Part shown: one piece after another, positions 10,208 to 21,149 of the stretch
Layout of the letters: every line of letters begins with the position of its first letter
Numbering within the stretch: position 1 is the first letter of the stretch
Assembly (NCBI GenBank): GCA_021234155.1
Contig: JAJEKV010000014.1
Span: 12,689,836 to 12,753,835, forward strand
Reading direction: 5' to 3'
Origin: Isoetes taiwanensis
Taxonomy: Eukaryota; Streptophyta; Lycopodiopsida; Isoetales; Isoetaceae
DNA: 64,000 nt
Position numbers and translations under genes: made by a program
The notes under the pieces: generated by a model
Databases searched by the model: none
What the model was told of the DNA's origin: nothing
The model's input: only the letters and a program-made list of their open reading frames with translations

Positions 10208-10657
10208 GTGCTATTCAATGAACATGTTCAATACAAAGATAGGTATAAAAAGGGAATTAAAGTGGCTGAAGCAAATCAGGAAGTGCAAGCTAAATTTGAA
10301 ACAGATGACCTAGATGAAACTGAGGATGAGAATTTGAGTACTAGCTCACTTGAATCTGACACCACTGAAACTTCTGAGGAGACAAAATTATCTGAAGAAA
10401 AAGGTACAACCAGAATTGCAGAGGAAGTGACCATACCAGCAGAGGAACAACAAAGGAAATTAGACAATGATCATATGGGAAAAAGGAAGAGAAAAACTCA
10501 AGCAGAAAGACTAATGGAGGAGGCAAAATTAGAAGAAGGTAAATTATATGGAAGAAATGAGTTAGGAAGAAGCAGAAGAGGTGGTGCAATTGAGCATGAA
10601 CAAATCATGGCCATTTTGGAGGATGAAATTATTCCACAAAGCTTTGAAGAAGCTCAA
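10208..10657 (+). pseudogene. pol: Copia integrase-RT linker
   Basis: An acidic, low-complexity linker (many Glu, Ser and Thr) with a basic patch GKRKRKTQAER, typical of the hypervariable region between integrase and reverse transcriptase. It leads into IIPQSFEEAQ, then an in-frame TAA at 10658, then SVDREKWIEAM of the RT. Confidence 0.85.
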
Positions 10658-10663
10658 TAAAGT

Positions 10664-12166
10664 GTGGACAGGGAAAAATGGATTGAGGCCATGAATGATG
10701 AATTGAGGTCTTTTGCTGAAACTAATACTTATAAGCTTGTCAAATCTAATGGTAAACAGAATATTATTGGAAGTAAATGGCTGTACAAGATCAAGTTAAA
10801 TCCTGATGGAAGCAAGAAATTTAAAGCAAGATTGGTGGCCCACGGATATACTCAGAAAAAAGGAAGAGATTATGATGAAACCTACTCACCTATAGTGAAA
10901 CTTACAAGTATTAGAGTATTGCTAGCCATGGCAAATGCAATGAATTTGGAGTTACATCATATGGATGTGAAAACTGCTTTCTTAAATGCTACACTTGAGG
11001 AGGAGGCATACATGAAACAAGCTCCAGGATATTCTCAAGGCAAGGACATGATCTGGAAGCTTAATAGGGCAGTATACGGGCTAAAACAGTCCTTAAGAGA
11101 ATGGTATTTATGTATCAATCATTTTCTGCAAGAACAAGGGTTTGAAAAATTACAAAATGATGGAAATCTCTATAGGTATGGACAAAAAGATGAATATTGC
11201 ATCATAGCACTCTATGTTGATGATTGTATAATGGCAGCCAGCTCCATGAAGATTTTAAACATGTGCAAAGATATCTTAAAGTCCAGGTTCCAAATGTCTG
11301 ACTTAGGTGAACTTAAAAAATTTCTGGGAATAGAGGTTATAAGAAACAGAGAATTGAAATGGATAAAACTTCATCAAGGAACACATATAGAAAATATGCT
11401 CCAAAGGTTTAAACTTGCAGAGGCTAAACCATCAAAACTACCTATAGCAGCTGGACACAGGTTGACAGAAATAAGAGATGTCTCTAACATTGAGATAAAT
11501 GAAATGGAGAAGATACCATATAGGGCATTGATTGGCTGCCTGCTATTCTTAGCAAATAGTACTAGGCCAGACATAGCCTATGCAGTCAATATCTTAAGCA
11601 GAAGAAATCATGATGCAACCAAAGTCCACTGGGAGGCTGCCAAACGAGTTCTCAAGTACCTTAAGGGAACACCAACTCATGGTATATGTTTCAATTCTGA
11701 AAATCTAACCTTGAAGTGTTACACTGATGCAGACTGGGGAGGCGACCTGCAAACAAGGAGATCAACATCTGGATATGCAGTATTTTTAGGAGGAGGTGTT
11801 ATAAATTGGAAGTGCAAAAAACAGGCTGCTGTGGCAATGAGCTCAGCAGAAGCAGAGTATGTTGCATCTTCTCTTGCTGCTAAGGAACTGGTTTGGTTAA
11901 GGAGATTATTGGATGATTTAGGTTAACAACCAACAGAAATCTGGACAGACAGCCAAAGTTGTATTGCAATAGTTAAGAATCCAGTCTTCCATGATAGAAC
12001 CAAGCATATTGAACTTAATCTGCACTTCAGACGAGAGTTAGCTGGGAAAAAGGTTATACAGATGGTATATGTGGATACAAATAACCAAATAGCAGACATT
12101 TTTACAAAAGCCTTATCAGAGGCAAAATTCACAAAGTTCAAAGAAGGATTAAATGTTGCAGAATAG
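10664..12166 (+). pseudogene. pol: Copia reverse transcriptase and RNase H
   Basis: The RT contains KWLYKIKLNPDGS, KARLVAHGYTQKKG, DVKTAFLNA and the catalytic box YVDD at about 11215. RNase H follows with YTDADWGGD (11720), SAEAEYVA (11850) and, beyond a TAA at 11924, WTDSQSCIAI and DIFTKAL, ending at the TAG at 12164. All catalytic carboxylates looked for are present. Only the single stop between RNase H halves and those upstream block the frame. Confidence 0.95.
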
Positions 12167-12200
12167 TGACAAAATATAGACTTATAAGCTGAAGGAGGAG

Positions 12201-13000
12201 TGAAGGGATTCAGCATATAAGTCTAAGCTACAATCTAGCAGCATATAAGTGATGGTTGCAAACTTATATATAGGTTCACATTCTCTGAAGCACATATGCA
12301 CATGATAAACAGTGTCTGCCTATGAGAAGCAGTGGCAGTGGGCAGACTTGCTAGATCATTAGTGAAGATTTATTCCTAGACATTGTTGGCAAGTTGCAAG
12401 ATTAAGAGATCATGAGAAATCTATGATTAAGGGAAGGAGATAGAAGAAAAATGTGTCAATGGTTCAAAAGCCTTTTTCGTATAACGGGCATGTGGGATAT
12501 TTTCAAAAGGCCGATTTTGTGCACTAGTCCTGTGGGATATCTTAGACGAAGTTCTCAACCAGGATTGGCAAGTTGATCCGCACCCAAAACCGCCGGAATG
12601 GAAAAAAACTAATATATAAAGATGTGATTGAATGTTCGGGTGGGCAGATCAATGGTCGAAAACCTCAGGAATTGATTGAAGGCCATCGACGTCTTGCAGT
12701 CAACGCGGCTACAGGATCTGAGTCAATGCCTCGATGAACAGTGCTAAGGACATTATAATTTCAATGGTTATATTTTCATTGAGGAAGGCATAAGTTAGCA
12801 AGGAAATGACTTAAAGCAAAAGTGGTAGTTTATTACCTTCTTGAGAGTTGTTTTCATTGTTGTAAAGGAGATGTGGAATTGATGCTTGTAAGAATTAGAG
12901 ACCATATCTTGGCTTCTTACAAGATCAAGGTGTTGTAGAAAAGTATAAGAAAATCTTACTAGACATTATTGTTTTGTCAAGTTCCCTTCATTTCCTTACA
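12201..13000 (+). repeat. 3' LTR of the Copia element
   Basis: 800 bp, starts TGAAGGGATTC after the polypurine tract at about 12191-12200 and ends TTTCCTTACA. It is followed by the GAAAT target duplication. The TATA-like AATATATAAAG lies near 12610. Confidence 0.96.
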
Positions 13001-13005
13001 GAAAT

Positions 13006-14018
13006 ATCAACCACATCCCATAACATAAAAAGCAAGTTCTCTAAGCTTACCAGATGCATGACAAACACCAACATAGTCCAGAGCTGTGAAATAGTTTGGA
13101 ATAAGATTCGGAGAACGAAGGTGTGGTGCAGGTTAGCAGAGGAGAAATGTGTGGTGATGTCAGAAGACAAATAATACCATATGCCTAAAGCCAGGAATAA
13201 AGGCCCCAATATGAATCATACTTTTGCAAACGAGGGACGAGATTGAGGAAGAGGATGTAGACATGTTAGCACTAATCAAACGGAAGGTCAAGAAGGAAAT
13301 TGAGATGAAAATTAATGCGGATCACAACGTAAATCGAACAAAAATGAGGCTTAAGTCAAAATTGCGGTTACAGCCAATGAAAAGGAGGAGATGGAGGTCA
13401 AAAGTGCCTAGGTTGGGGTGGAGTGCAAGGAGGTTAGCCATATGGTAGAAAAAGACAAATGAAAACATAATGGCTAGGTAAAATGACATATCATCAATAA
13501 AGTGAGGAAAATACATATGGGCTGCTATGATAAAGCAAAAGAAGTAATGGACATGATAAATAGACCAAACACACAGTGACGACGTGAAGTGGCATATTAG
13601 TAGTAAAGCTATCCATGGAAAGTGTTAGGTACTAGAGAAGATGCACTGCTTCTCGTGAATGAGGTCAAATCAATCGAATGGGTAAGAGGCCTATGTGGAA
13701 ATAGACAAGCGAACAACCGATAGAAATCAAGGTTGAGGTTAGGTGCAAAGGAGCGGCAATCGAAGTCAAAACTAACTGAGATCAAACTTCGGTAGAAGGA
13801 TATGAATGGATATACATGAAAACACAAGCAAAAGGCCAAGTCAAAGTGGAAAAGGGCAAGATTGAGATCCTGTCAAGAACACAGCTAAGGTCAGGGCCAA
13901 AACGAAGAGGAGACCCAAAGTAATCATAAAAAATGCAAAGAGACAAGGTAAAAGAAAATATAAGGTACTAGCAAAATGATAAAGAATCAATATCCCGAGA
14001 ATATTTAAACTCAAAAGC
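13006..14018. repeat. Diverged purine-rich repeat territory
   Basis: A/G-rich, low-complexity DNA with short lysine-rich ORFs but no domain. The 13235-13320 part resembles 4380-4480. Nothing else is recognised. Confidence 0.45.
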
Positions 14019-14297
14019 AAAAGGGCAAAGGCCCCTTGTTGGTGGATACCTGTGGAAAATAATCTTCCACTTTGTGCCTCGGTTTCATCCATTCTTGCAC
14101 TGCGACTCGCATGAAACCAACAAAGCGCCCGAATAGGCTTCTCATTCATCTCAGCAGATTTCTACAATGGTGGACAGTGGATAGCCGCACACATGCGAAC
14201 TACCCACGAAAAATAAAGGGAAAATCCAATTATATCATTTGGACCCCAAAAACAAATACAATGCTAATAGATGAGTGGCTGATGTACCTGCTGAAAG

Positions 14298-14364
14298 CTT
14301 ATCACCGGGATTAAAAAACCCCGCCCTTTCGGGTTTTCGAGGAAAAACCCTAGTGATAAGCCTT
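14298..14364. other. Long imperfect hairpin
   Basis: AGCTTATCACCGGG at about 14297 pairs with CCCTAGTGATAAGC at about 14350, and inside it AAAACCCCGCCCTTTCGGGTTTT forms a further stem. It may be a small foldback or MITE remnant. No target duplication was identified. Confidence 0.6.
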
Positions 14365-14504
14365 CGGCAAGGGGCTTAGACAAACGTAAGGCATAGAATC
14401 GCTCCCAAAAACCCCCGCATGGAGAAGTCAAAACGGATGGCGCTCGCCAACCTGTACCTGCACATCACCAACACAACAAACGAAAAACATACCAGAGAAT
14501 AGCA

Positions 14505-14550
14505 TCACCCAGTGGGCGGAAAAAAAGCATCACCCACCGGGTGGAAAAAC
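14505..14550. repeat. CATCACCC hairpin repeat, fourth location
   Basis: GCATCACCCAGTGGGCGG and GCATCACCCACCGGGTGG are adjacent copies of the mini-palindrome family found at 2874-3110 and 3680-3795, which links the two repeat territories. Confidence 0.75.
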
Positions 14551-14606
14551 ATGAAAAACAGAACTTGTACAAAATATAATAAACAAAGAAAGGGGGGGAG
14601 GGTGGG

Positions 14607-15174
14607 TTCAAAGAGAATAAGGTACTGCTGAGAGAAGAGGAAGCGCCGATGAAACGTCGATGAAGAATTCCGCAATAAGTAGCAAACGCCCAACCGGAAG
14701 AACGGCCCAAAACGCATGCGATGCATGCATGCGACGCATGCAATGCATGCATGCTCGTCTTGAGCAAGAATGCCGATTCGCTACGCGAATCGACGACATT
14801 CTTGCATTGCGACTCGCATGAAACCAACAAAGCGCCCGAATACCAAAGGACTTCCTTAACAAACTAGGATCGAGGACGAAGGTCACAGGATGAAGGCTAA
14901 AGGCCGGAAAGGACAGCAGGAAAGCAACGCCAAATTGGCCAAACCAGGCAGGAAGAAGCCCCGCCCCTGCCTGGAAACAATTCAAAGAGAATAAGGTACT
15001 GCTGAGAGAAGAGGAAGCGCCGATGAAACGTCGATGAAGAATTCCGCAATAAGTAGCAAACGCCCAACCGGAAGAACGGCCCAAAACGCATGCGATGCAT
15101 GCATGCGACGCATGCAATGCATGCATGCTCGTCTTGAGCAAGAATGCCGATTCGCTACGCGAATCGACGACATT
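14607..15174. repeat. 194 bp direct repeat, 374 bp apart
   Basis: Bases 14607-14800 and 14981-15174 look identical by eye. Each copy contains a GCATGC-rich alternating purine-pyrimidine stretch (about 14716-14756 and 15090-15130) and the palindrome GATTCGCTACGCGAATC. A separate repeat of about 46 bp links 14089-14131 with 14796-14841 (CTTGCA/TTGCGACTCGCATG and beyond). Confidence 0.9.
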
Positions 15175-16075
15175 AACTCAACGGTGCTGGAGGTTAGCAG
15201 GAATCTTGACAGTTGCGGCATGGTATGATTCTGGCCAGTTAGCGACATGGCAAATCTTTCAAACAAAATTCTCATTGTCTCGATGGGACAGACCTGTTTG
15301 GCAAAAGGTTGCTAGTACTCTGCCATTGGTTGCTCCAGAGGCTATTGAAGGGTGCATGTGGGTTTGTGAATTCTATGTATAGGCTGCTTGTCAATAGTGA
15401 TATCCTTCCGCCATCCACTAGGTGGTCCCTTCAGCTTTCACCTCCTAATTGGAGACGTATGTGGACTTGGGCTTGGGATAAACTACTCCATCCTAAGGTG
15501 GCTGTGCTTTGGTGGCAGATTCTTCACAGATGTCCTCGTGTGAACGTGCTTGTCCACAGATTTGATCCTCAAGTGTCAGCACTCTGCCCACTGTGCAAGC
15601 AAAGGGACGAGACCATTGAGCATTGTTTCTTTTTATGTGTTCATATCCGGCATGCGGTCTTGGGCTTTCTCTTTTTCATGTGACATTGACAAGTCGACAA
15701 GTGCTTACGGTCTATCTATCAGGATACTTGGAATAAGTTATGAGCCAAGCATTTCATTTAGCATCGGGATGGTTGTTATGGTCCATCCGGAAGCCTGAGA
15801 AGACTGTCTATCTTTCAGGGTTTGGATATTCCTCCTGCAGTTGTCCTCCAAGACGCACAAGCTAGAATTGTTAAGGCTTATCATTGCTCTTCGCTTGCTC
15901 CTGCCAAGCGACAGTTGATATTTGAGTCCTATTTGAGTGTGTTGTCTTATGCATAGGCTGGTGGTTCTACTCAGTGGATCATGATTATCCTCTGAGACTT
16001 TATTCCCACCTCTGCATCTGTATTTTGCTTTTTGGCTTGGAGTTTCAATAAAGTTTGTCGTCCTTCAAAAAAAAA
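15175..16075 (+). mobile_element. 5'-truncated LINE 3' end
   Basis: Encodes the RT zinc-binding domain: NWRRMWTWAWDKLLHPKVAV then CPLCKQRDETIEHCFFLC at 15585-15640. A frameshifted C-terminal tail and a 3' UTR end in GTCCTTC followed by a run of As at 16067-16075. Similarity to the reverse-strand LINE at 417-2036 (WRRVWAWTW) suggests one family. Only the last part of ORF2 remains, as is usual for truncated LINEs. Confidence 0.88.
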
Positions 16076-16485
16076 GGGCAAAGGCATATGGAAATGATGA
16101 TGCAATAGTGTGATAAGTATTCAAATATGCCGCAACTCATAAGAAATATATAAACATATAAAATATAGCCCAAGGTCTATGACTAGCAAACAACTTGAAG
16201 AACAAAATATATAACCCGTAATGCTCAATGACAGAACTAAGATGCTAAATATGGATGCAATAATGACCAAAACAATCCAAGGTCTCTTCAACTGCCACAG
16301 ATGAAAAAATATATAAGATCTGCTAGACTTGGGCAAAAAGGATAATATATATAAAGATGTGGTCTAGAAACAAATTTGATGTAGAACCCATGATTACAGA
16401 CCTAGAGAAAACAAAAGCATGTGAGCAATATCATGCCTCTAGATGAGAATAACGAAAGTCAAGAAATATATTGAGCCGTAAGGGG

Positions 16486-16505
16486 AGGGAGGGAGGGAGG
16501 GAAGA
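16486..16505 (+). repeat. GGGA microsatellite
   Basis: About five GGGA repeats, a possible G-quadruplex former. Similar runs occur at about 22512-22535 and 23894-23911. Confidence 0.7.
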
Positions 16506-16747
16506 AGTCGTGATTAAAAACAAAGGCAGAGTCAAGGTTGTCGAAAGGTGAGGTTATGGCCAAGGGTACTGAAGAGATGGGTTTGAGAGGGCGAATGTCG
16601 AAATGGAATGCAATGAGGGTAGCCGTATAACCAAGTGAAGAAATTGGCAAATTAAAAACACAATGACCTGAAACATGATATGGTTGGCGATAATAAGGTA
16701 AAAGAGGTATATGCGAAGTGAAAATGAAAACACAGTGACAGATTGTG

Positions 16748-16990
16748 AGTAGAGAAATCCATCAACAAAGCCAGATGCAAATAAAAAACTGCAACATGCA
16801 TATAAGAAATTAGCTAGAAAGACAGAAATGATGTCAACCGAGTTGAGCAAATGGAGCAATTTCAATGACATATTGTTAGTAGAGAAATCCATCAAACAAA
16901 ACCAAATGCAAATAGAAACTGCAACGTATGGATAAGAAAATTAGCCCGAAAGGCAGAAATGATGTCAACTGAGTTGAGCAAATGGAGGCT
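16748..16990. repeat. 130 bp tandem duplication
   Basis: AGTAGAGAAATCCATCAA at 16748 recurs at 16878, and the following 110 bases match with scattered changes up to the shared GAGTTGAGCAAATGGAG. The surrounding 16086-17040 is purine-rich like 13006-14018 and has no gene. Confidence 0.85.
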
Positions 16991-17072
16991 GCACGTATAC
17001 AAGAGGAACCTATTACAAGAGCTGAAAAAATATCATAAAACCCTTTCATTGTAAGGAAATCAACGGCAAAAA

Positions 17073-17079
<7 letters not shown>

Positions 17080-17142
<63 letters not shown>

Positions 17143-17152
17143 TATATATATA
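17080..17152. repeat. AT microsatellite
   Basis: An A-run at 17070-17082 is followed by nearly uninterrupted AT dinucleotides to about 17138 and a shorter ATAT tail. Confidence 0.95.
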
Positions 17153-17700
17153 CAATTATTTGATGGGTCCTATGGGGGGTTGAATGTGGGTAGAGATTAA
17201 TCCTATCCGTCTAATTTTTGAGGTGGCACTTAAATGGCCCTTGGATTTGATGGGGGGCATGCATGGGCCATGCATGGGCCATGCACCCCATCCATGAACC
17301 GTTGATCGGGCACGTGTGAAATCTTGGCCCTTGATTTTTTAAAGGGAAGATGCAAGGAAGGTCCCTTAAAAGGTGCTTTTTGGTGCAGTCAATCTTAACC
17401 GTTGGATCAAAAGGGGGAGGAAAAATCCTAACCATTAAATTTTTTATTAAATTGCAATTTCTTTATTAAAAGAGGTGAGGTGGCACCCTTATTTAATAAA
17501 AAGGTAATGAGGTGGCACCAACATTAATAGATGGACTTTCTAGGAAGCTTCTTTTTATAATCAGCTTCAAAGGTAGATAACTACTTGATGAGGGGTCGGA
17601 TGAAGGTGAGACCCACACCATTGGATTCCTCTCGTCGAGAACTTCCCAATGAGTGGTGCTTTGGCATCGTTCCCTCGCAGTTGGAGCTAATGTGATCGAA
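17153..17700. other. Unrecognised intergenic stretch
   Basis: No credible ORF. It contains tandem CATGGGCCATG words near 17259-17285 and GAGGTGGCAC at three places (about 17220, 17476 and 17510), suggesting an old unidentified repeat. Confidence 0.5.
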
Positions 17701-17704
17701 TACT

Positions 17705-18845
17705 AAGTTTCTTTTTGGAAACTTAGAATTTTACAGAATCTATGCGAATTTAAAAGAATCTAGGGGAATCTCCATAGGATTTTAGGGAATTTAAAGGAAG
17801 CTCAAGAGAATCTTTGGGAATCTATGAGAATCGCAAGGGAATCTTTGAGATTCTATAGGAATCTTTATAAAACCTTTGAGAATGTAGAAGAATCTTCATA
17901 GAATCTAAGGGAATCTAGGAGAATCTACATAGAAATATGGGAAATCTAGAGGAATCTTGAGATGATCTTTAGGAGGCTAGAGGAACCCCAACAAAATTAG
18001 GGAATTTATGGGAATCTCAAGAGAATCATAGAGAATCTAGTAGGATCGAAGTGCATCTTCATAAAATCTTTGAGAATCCTTGAAAATCTATAGAATCTAA
18101 GGGAATCTATATAGAATCTAACAAAATTTAGGAGAATCCACATAGAATTTTGGAGACTCTAGAGGTTTCTTGTGATAAGTTCGAAAATCTAGAGGGATCT
18201 TTATAGAATCTTAAGAATCTAGGGGAAGCTTTGTGGAATCTTAAGGAATCTTTCATTAATAAGTGTGTTTAGTAGGGGAATCTCGATAGAATCTAAGAGA
18301 ATCTATATAGAATCTTGGAAAATGGGATAATCTTTGAGAATCTAGTTGAATCTTAAGAGAATCTTAAGTAACTTATGGGATTAAGAGTATTTAAGGGAAT
18401 CTTCCTTAAATCTTTGAGAATCTAGGATACTTTTTCCTGAATCTTCAAGAATCTAAGTGAATCTTTATAGAATCTTCATTGAATGGCTCAGAATCTAGCA
18501 GAATCTAAGCGCTAAAATCTTTGAGAATCTAGGGGAATCTTGATGGAATTTTCAAGATTCTAGGGGAATCTCTATAGAATCTAACAAAATCTAGGAGAAT
18601 CTACATAGAATTCTAAAGAATTTAGAGGATCCTTGTGATAACGTTTGAAATCTCGAGGAATCTTTGTAGAATCCTAAGAATCTAAGGGAATCTTAGGGAA
18701 TCTTTTACACTAAGTGTGTTTTTCTAGGGGAATCTTGATAGAACCTAAAGGAATCTAAGAGAATTTATATAGAATCTTAAGAAATGTAGAGAAAATTTGG
18801 GATAATCTTTGAGAATCTAGGGGAATCTTAAGAGAATCTTAAGTT
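17705..18845. repeat. GAATCT minisatellite with higher-order repeat
   Basis: About 1.1 kb built almost wholly from degenerate 10-12 bp words such as GAATCTAGGGGAATCTT and GAATCTTTGAGAATCT. A higher-order period of about 450-460 bp is visible: AAGTGTGTTT recurs at 18261 and 18712, and a block with ACAAAAT, TAGGAGAATC and CTTGTGATAA recurs at about 18121-18200 and 18581-18660. No ORF longer than noise is present. Confidence 0.92.
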
Positions 18846-18888
18846 TGGATGGCTCAAAATTTGTGTACTCCCTTATAGTACACTCACT

Positions 18889-18932
<44 letters not shown>

Positions 18933-18972
18933 CATATGCATATGCATATGCATATGCATATGTATATGTATG

Positions 18973-19041
<69 letters not shown>
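18889..19041. repeat. TA microsatellite with CATATG core
   Basis: TA repeats flank an imperfect CATATG run at about 18927-18966 and GTATGTATG at 18967-18977. The whole block is self-complementary and would form a long hairpin or cruciform. Confidence 0.95.
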
Positions 19042-19044
<3 letters not shown>

Positions 19045-19440
19045 CATCATCCTAAAGAAATTCCAAACCAACTGGAATGACACACATCCAGAACAACCCC
19101 ATAGGAAAACACTGTCATAAGGAATTTAGAACCATGCAAAAATGCCTTAAAAGTTAGGAATAAATGCCCCAATCATCTTAAACTCCATGCCACACGTTTG
19201 ACCATCATTCCTTGCAAAAACAATGCATGTATACTGGCGTTACGCACCACACAAATAAGTACTTTCAACAAATATTAGCCTATAATGAACCTACATCAAC
19301 CTTCAAGTTAGACATAAAGAATGGAGCCATTGTGACTGGAAGGTTCCAAAGGACTAGGATGAACTAGCAACTGCATAAGAGAGAAGAAATCCAAGTATTG
19401 GTCAAGGGATATAATGGCTCGGATCGATGTGATAAGTTTA

Positions 19441-19988
19441 ATGGCAGAGGTACAATGGACCATTTCTGGTCCATGGACCATAGATGGTACAGTGGACAAC
19501 TCTAGTGTTAAGCTTTCGGCCAGCTTCTATATCCCGAGTCTCACATTTAGAATATTAGGAAAAAATGAGTTTCCAGTGGACGTTGAAATTTCCTGGTGCT
19601 ACTCATCTGAATAAGTTTCAATTCATGGAGGACGAAGAGGTTGAGTTTACTCCTGTAGTACTCCTCCTTGAAGATTGAAGCATTGTACTCTGTACTTTTT
19701 ATATATAATACAAAAATTCTCCTTCTTCAAAAAAAAAAAAAAAAAAAAAAAAAAAGAAATTTCCTGGTGCAAAAAAAGGTAAAAACCTTAGCCTGTATTG
19801 CCATTGAAAAATACAATAATGTTTTTCACCACCAGAAAATAAATCAATAATTATAGCCATTAGATCACTGGATATGCCTAGAATATCCCTCAAAAAGCCT
19901 AAACGTCCCCCCCCTCCTCCCACAATAAATAAATTGCCCCTTAACAGAGGGCAATGCGAAAAGGTCTAAGGGAACTATTCTAAAAAAA
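19441..19988 (+). repeat. Dispersed repeat copy 1, carrying a retroposon
   Basis: Nearly the same sequence as 21607-21971, from GGCAGAGGT through the palindromic TGGTCCATGGACCA and CCCGAGTCTCACATTTAG to CTAAGGGAACT. It is interrupted at 19599 by a poly(A) insertion. The unit is non-coding; its class is not recognised. Confidence 0.9.
19599..19755 (+). mobile_element. Short poly(A) retroposon with perfect target duplication
   Basis: A 157 bp insert ending in TCCTTCTTC and 27 As (19729-19755). The 14 bp target GAAATTTCCTGGTG flanks it at 19585-19598 and 19756-19769. The uninterrupted site exists at about 21750 (single GAAATTTCCTGGTGC), proving the boundaries. The non-A part is 130 bp with no ORF, like a severely 5'-truncated LINE 3' UTR; its TTC-A(n) end resembles the LINE at 16071. 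It could also be a SINE, but no tRNA-like A and B boxes were recognised. Confidence 0.95.
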
Positions 19989-20045
19989 GGGCCCATTTAG
20001 ACCTACATTTTTGGTTTTTTGGGAAACGTGCCAGACTCTATGAGA

Positions 20046-20068
20046 TAAATTTTTTTTTTTTTTTTTTC
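20046..20068 (-). repeat. Poly(T) run
   Basis: About 20 Ts in a row, possibly the tail of a reverse-strand retroposon extending rightwards. No matching target duplication was found. Confidence 0.5.
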
Positions 20069-20089
20069 CTATCTACCCCCCCAAGCCTA

Positions 20090-20300
20090 GATTCTCCCGT
20101 CCAATCACCCCCACCACGTGGTACACCCGGGCGTGTGAGGCGGTAATGGACCGAATCCCACGTGGGCATAGCACGTCAGTTTAATAATACTGACTGTGCT
20201 AATCCTTATATACCCGATCTGCCTTTTCCGAAAATGCTTGTGGGATATATCGAGGATTTTGCCAAGAACCCTAAAAGCTCTATTATGCCAAGATCCGGAA
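20090..20300 (+). promoter_or_regulatory. Possible promoter-like stretch
   Basis: Two CACGTG-type G-box words (CCACGTGGTAC near 20114 and CCCACGTGGGC near 20157), then TATATA in CTTATATACCC at about 20205. No gene was found downstream; it could belong to an LTR or a lost gene. This is a motif-level suggestion only. Confidence 0.3.
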
Positions 20301-21149
20301 GTTTGAGTTGAATTAACCACTTAATCATGATGAAACACTTCGGATCTGCCTAATCTACACCAAGAACTCAATTATCAAGCAAAAGGACAAGATATTGGCC
20401 TAGATTTGCCAAGAACAGGCCGGAACAGGGGATTTTAAAAAGGGGGAAGATTGCACAGAGTTTTTTCGAGGGCTTTAGGCGAAGTATTGGATCAAGATTT
20501 TTTGAAGGAAGACCGGTTTTGATGATTCGAGCTTGAATTTGTCTTCCAAGCATCAGTTTGTCATTTCTTAATATTTTCACTTTATTACCTGAATTGAAGT
20601 TTGACTTGAGCCTGTACCCAAGACACAGAGTTTGGGATTCTGTTTGATTGCTGTGTGATTCTTCTGATCCTTGGAGAAATACTTGAGAATAATTTTCCTT
20701 TGGCATTCTGAAGATATGACAGTAGGTTTTTGCTCATAGGCACGAAATAATTGCAGTAAAAGTTGCACATAGGTAAGTGTATAATAGGTGAAGGATGATT
20801 AAGATGCATACACACTCTATTGACACAAAAACTCCTGCTTTCATAATTAGGCCAAGAATTTGGATATTTTAGCCTTTAATTGCATCCTTTACTTGCTAAG
20901 TTGCATTCCCTCAATTGCAAACCATAAATAGCATCAAGATTTATTCAAAAACAAAAAAGAGCCCACAAAAGATCGATTTGCCCAAGCTCAACTTGTTGTT
21001 CACAGTCTGTGACAGTCTGTCAGACCTAAATCCAAGATATCAGGATATTTTGCACCTATTTATGCAAAAGCGTACTTGGCTATTATGTGCAGGCATATAG
21101 AAAGGAGGTCCAAGCATCAAAACACAAAAAAAAAATCTATCTTTTTAGA

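Larger units (their letters stand above)
4728..13000 (+). mobile_element. Complete Ty1/Copia LTR retrotransposon
   Basis: Bounded by LTRs at 4728-5523 and 12201-13000, with a perfect 5 bp target duplication GAAAT at 4723-4727 and 13001-13005. The primer-binding site TGGTATCAGAGC (initiator Met tRNA type) lies directly after the 5' LTR and a purine tract GAAGGAGGAG lies before the 3' LTR. The internal order gag-protease-integrase-RT-RNase H defines Copia. The 8.27 kb length includes a foreign insert of about 2.4 kb at 6317-8693. Pol has three in-frame TAA codons (9693, 10658, 11924) and a frameshift near 10190, so this copy is not autonomous despite LTRs that differ by only about five substitutions and one 4 bp indel by eye. 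Confidence 0.97.
14019..16085 (+). mobile_element. LINE-tailed composite insertion with target duplication
   Basis: AAAAGGGCAAAGGC occurs at 14019-14032 and again at 16072-16085, immediately after an A-run ending a LINE 3' end. This is the hallmark of target-primed insertion, so the whole 2.04 kb between them probably arrived as one unit. Its first 1.14 kb is not LINE coding sequence. That part holds a 194 bp direct repeat, a 46 bp repeat, a long hairpin and a copy of the CATCACCC hairpin motif, so it may be a chimeric 5' part or later nested rearrangement. Confidence 0.8.

Noticed and set aside
18817-19120. Open frames of about 90 codons rich in Tyr-Ile on both strands
   Set aside because: Pure TA microsatellite translation.
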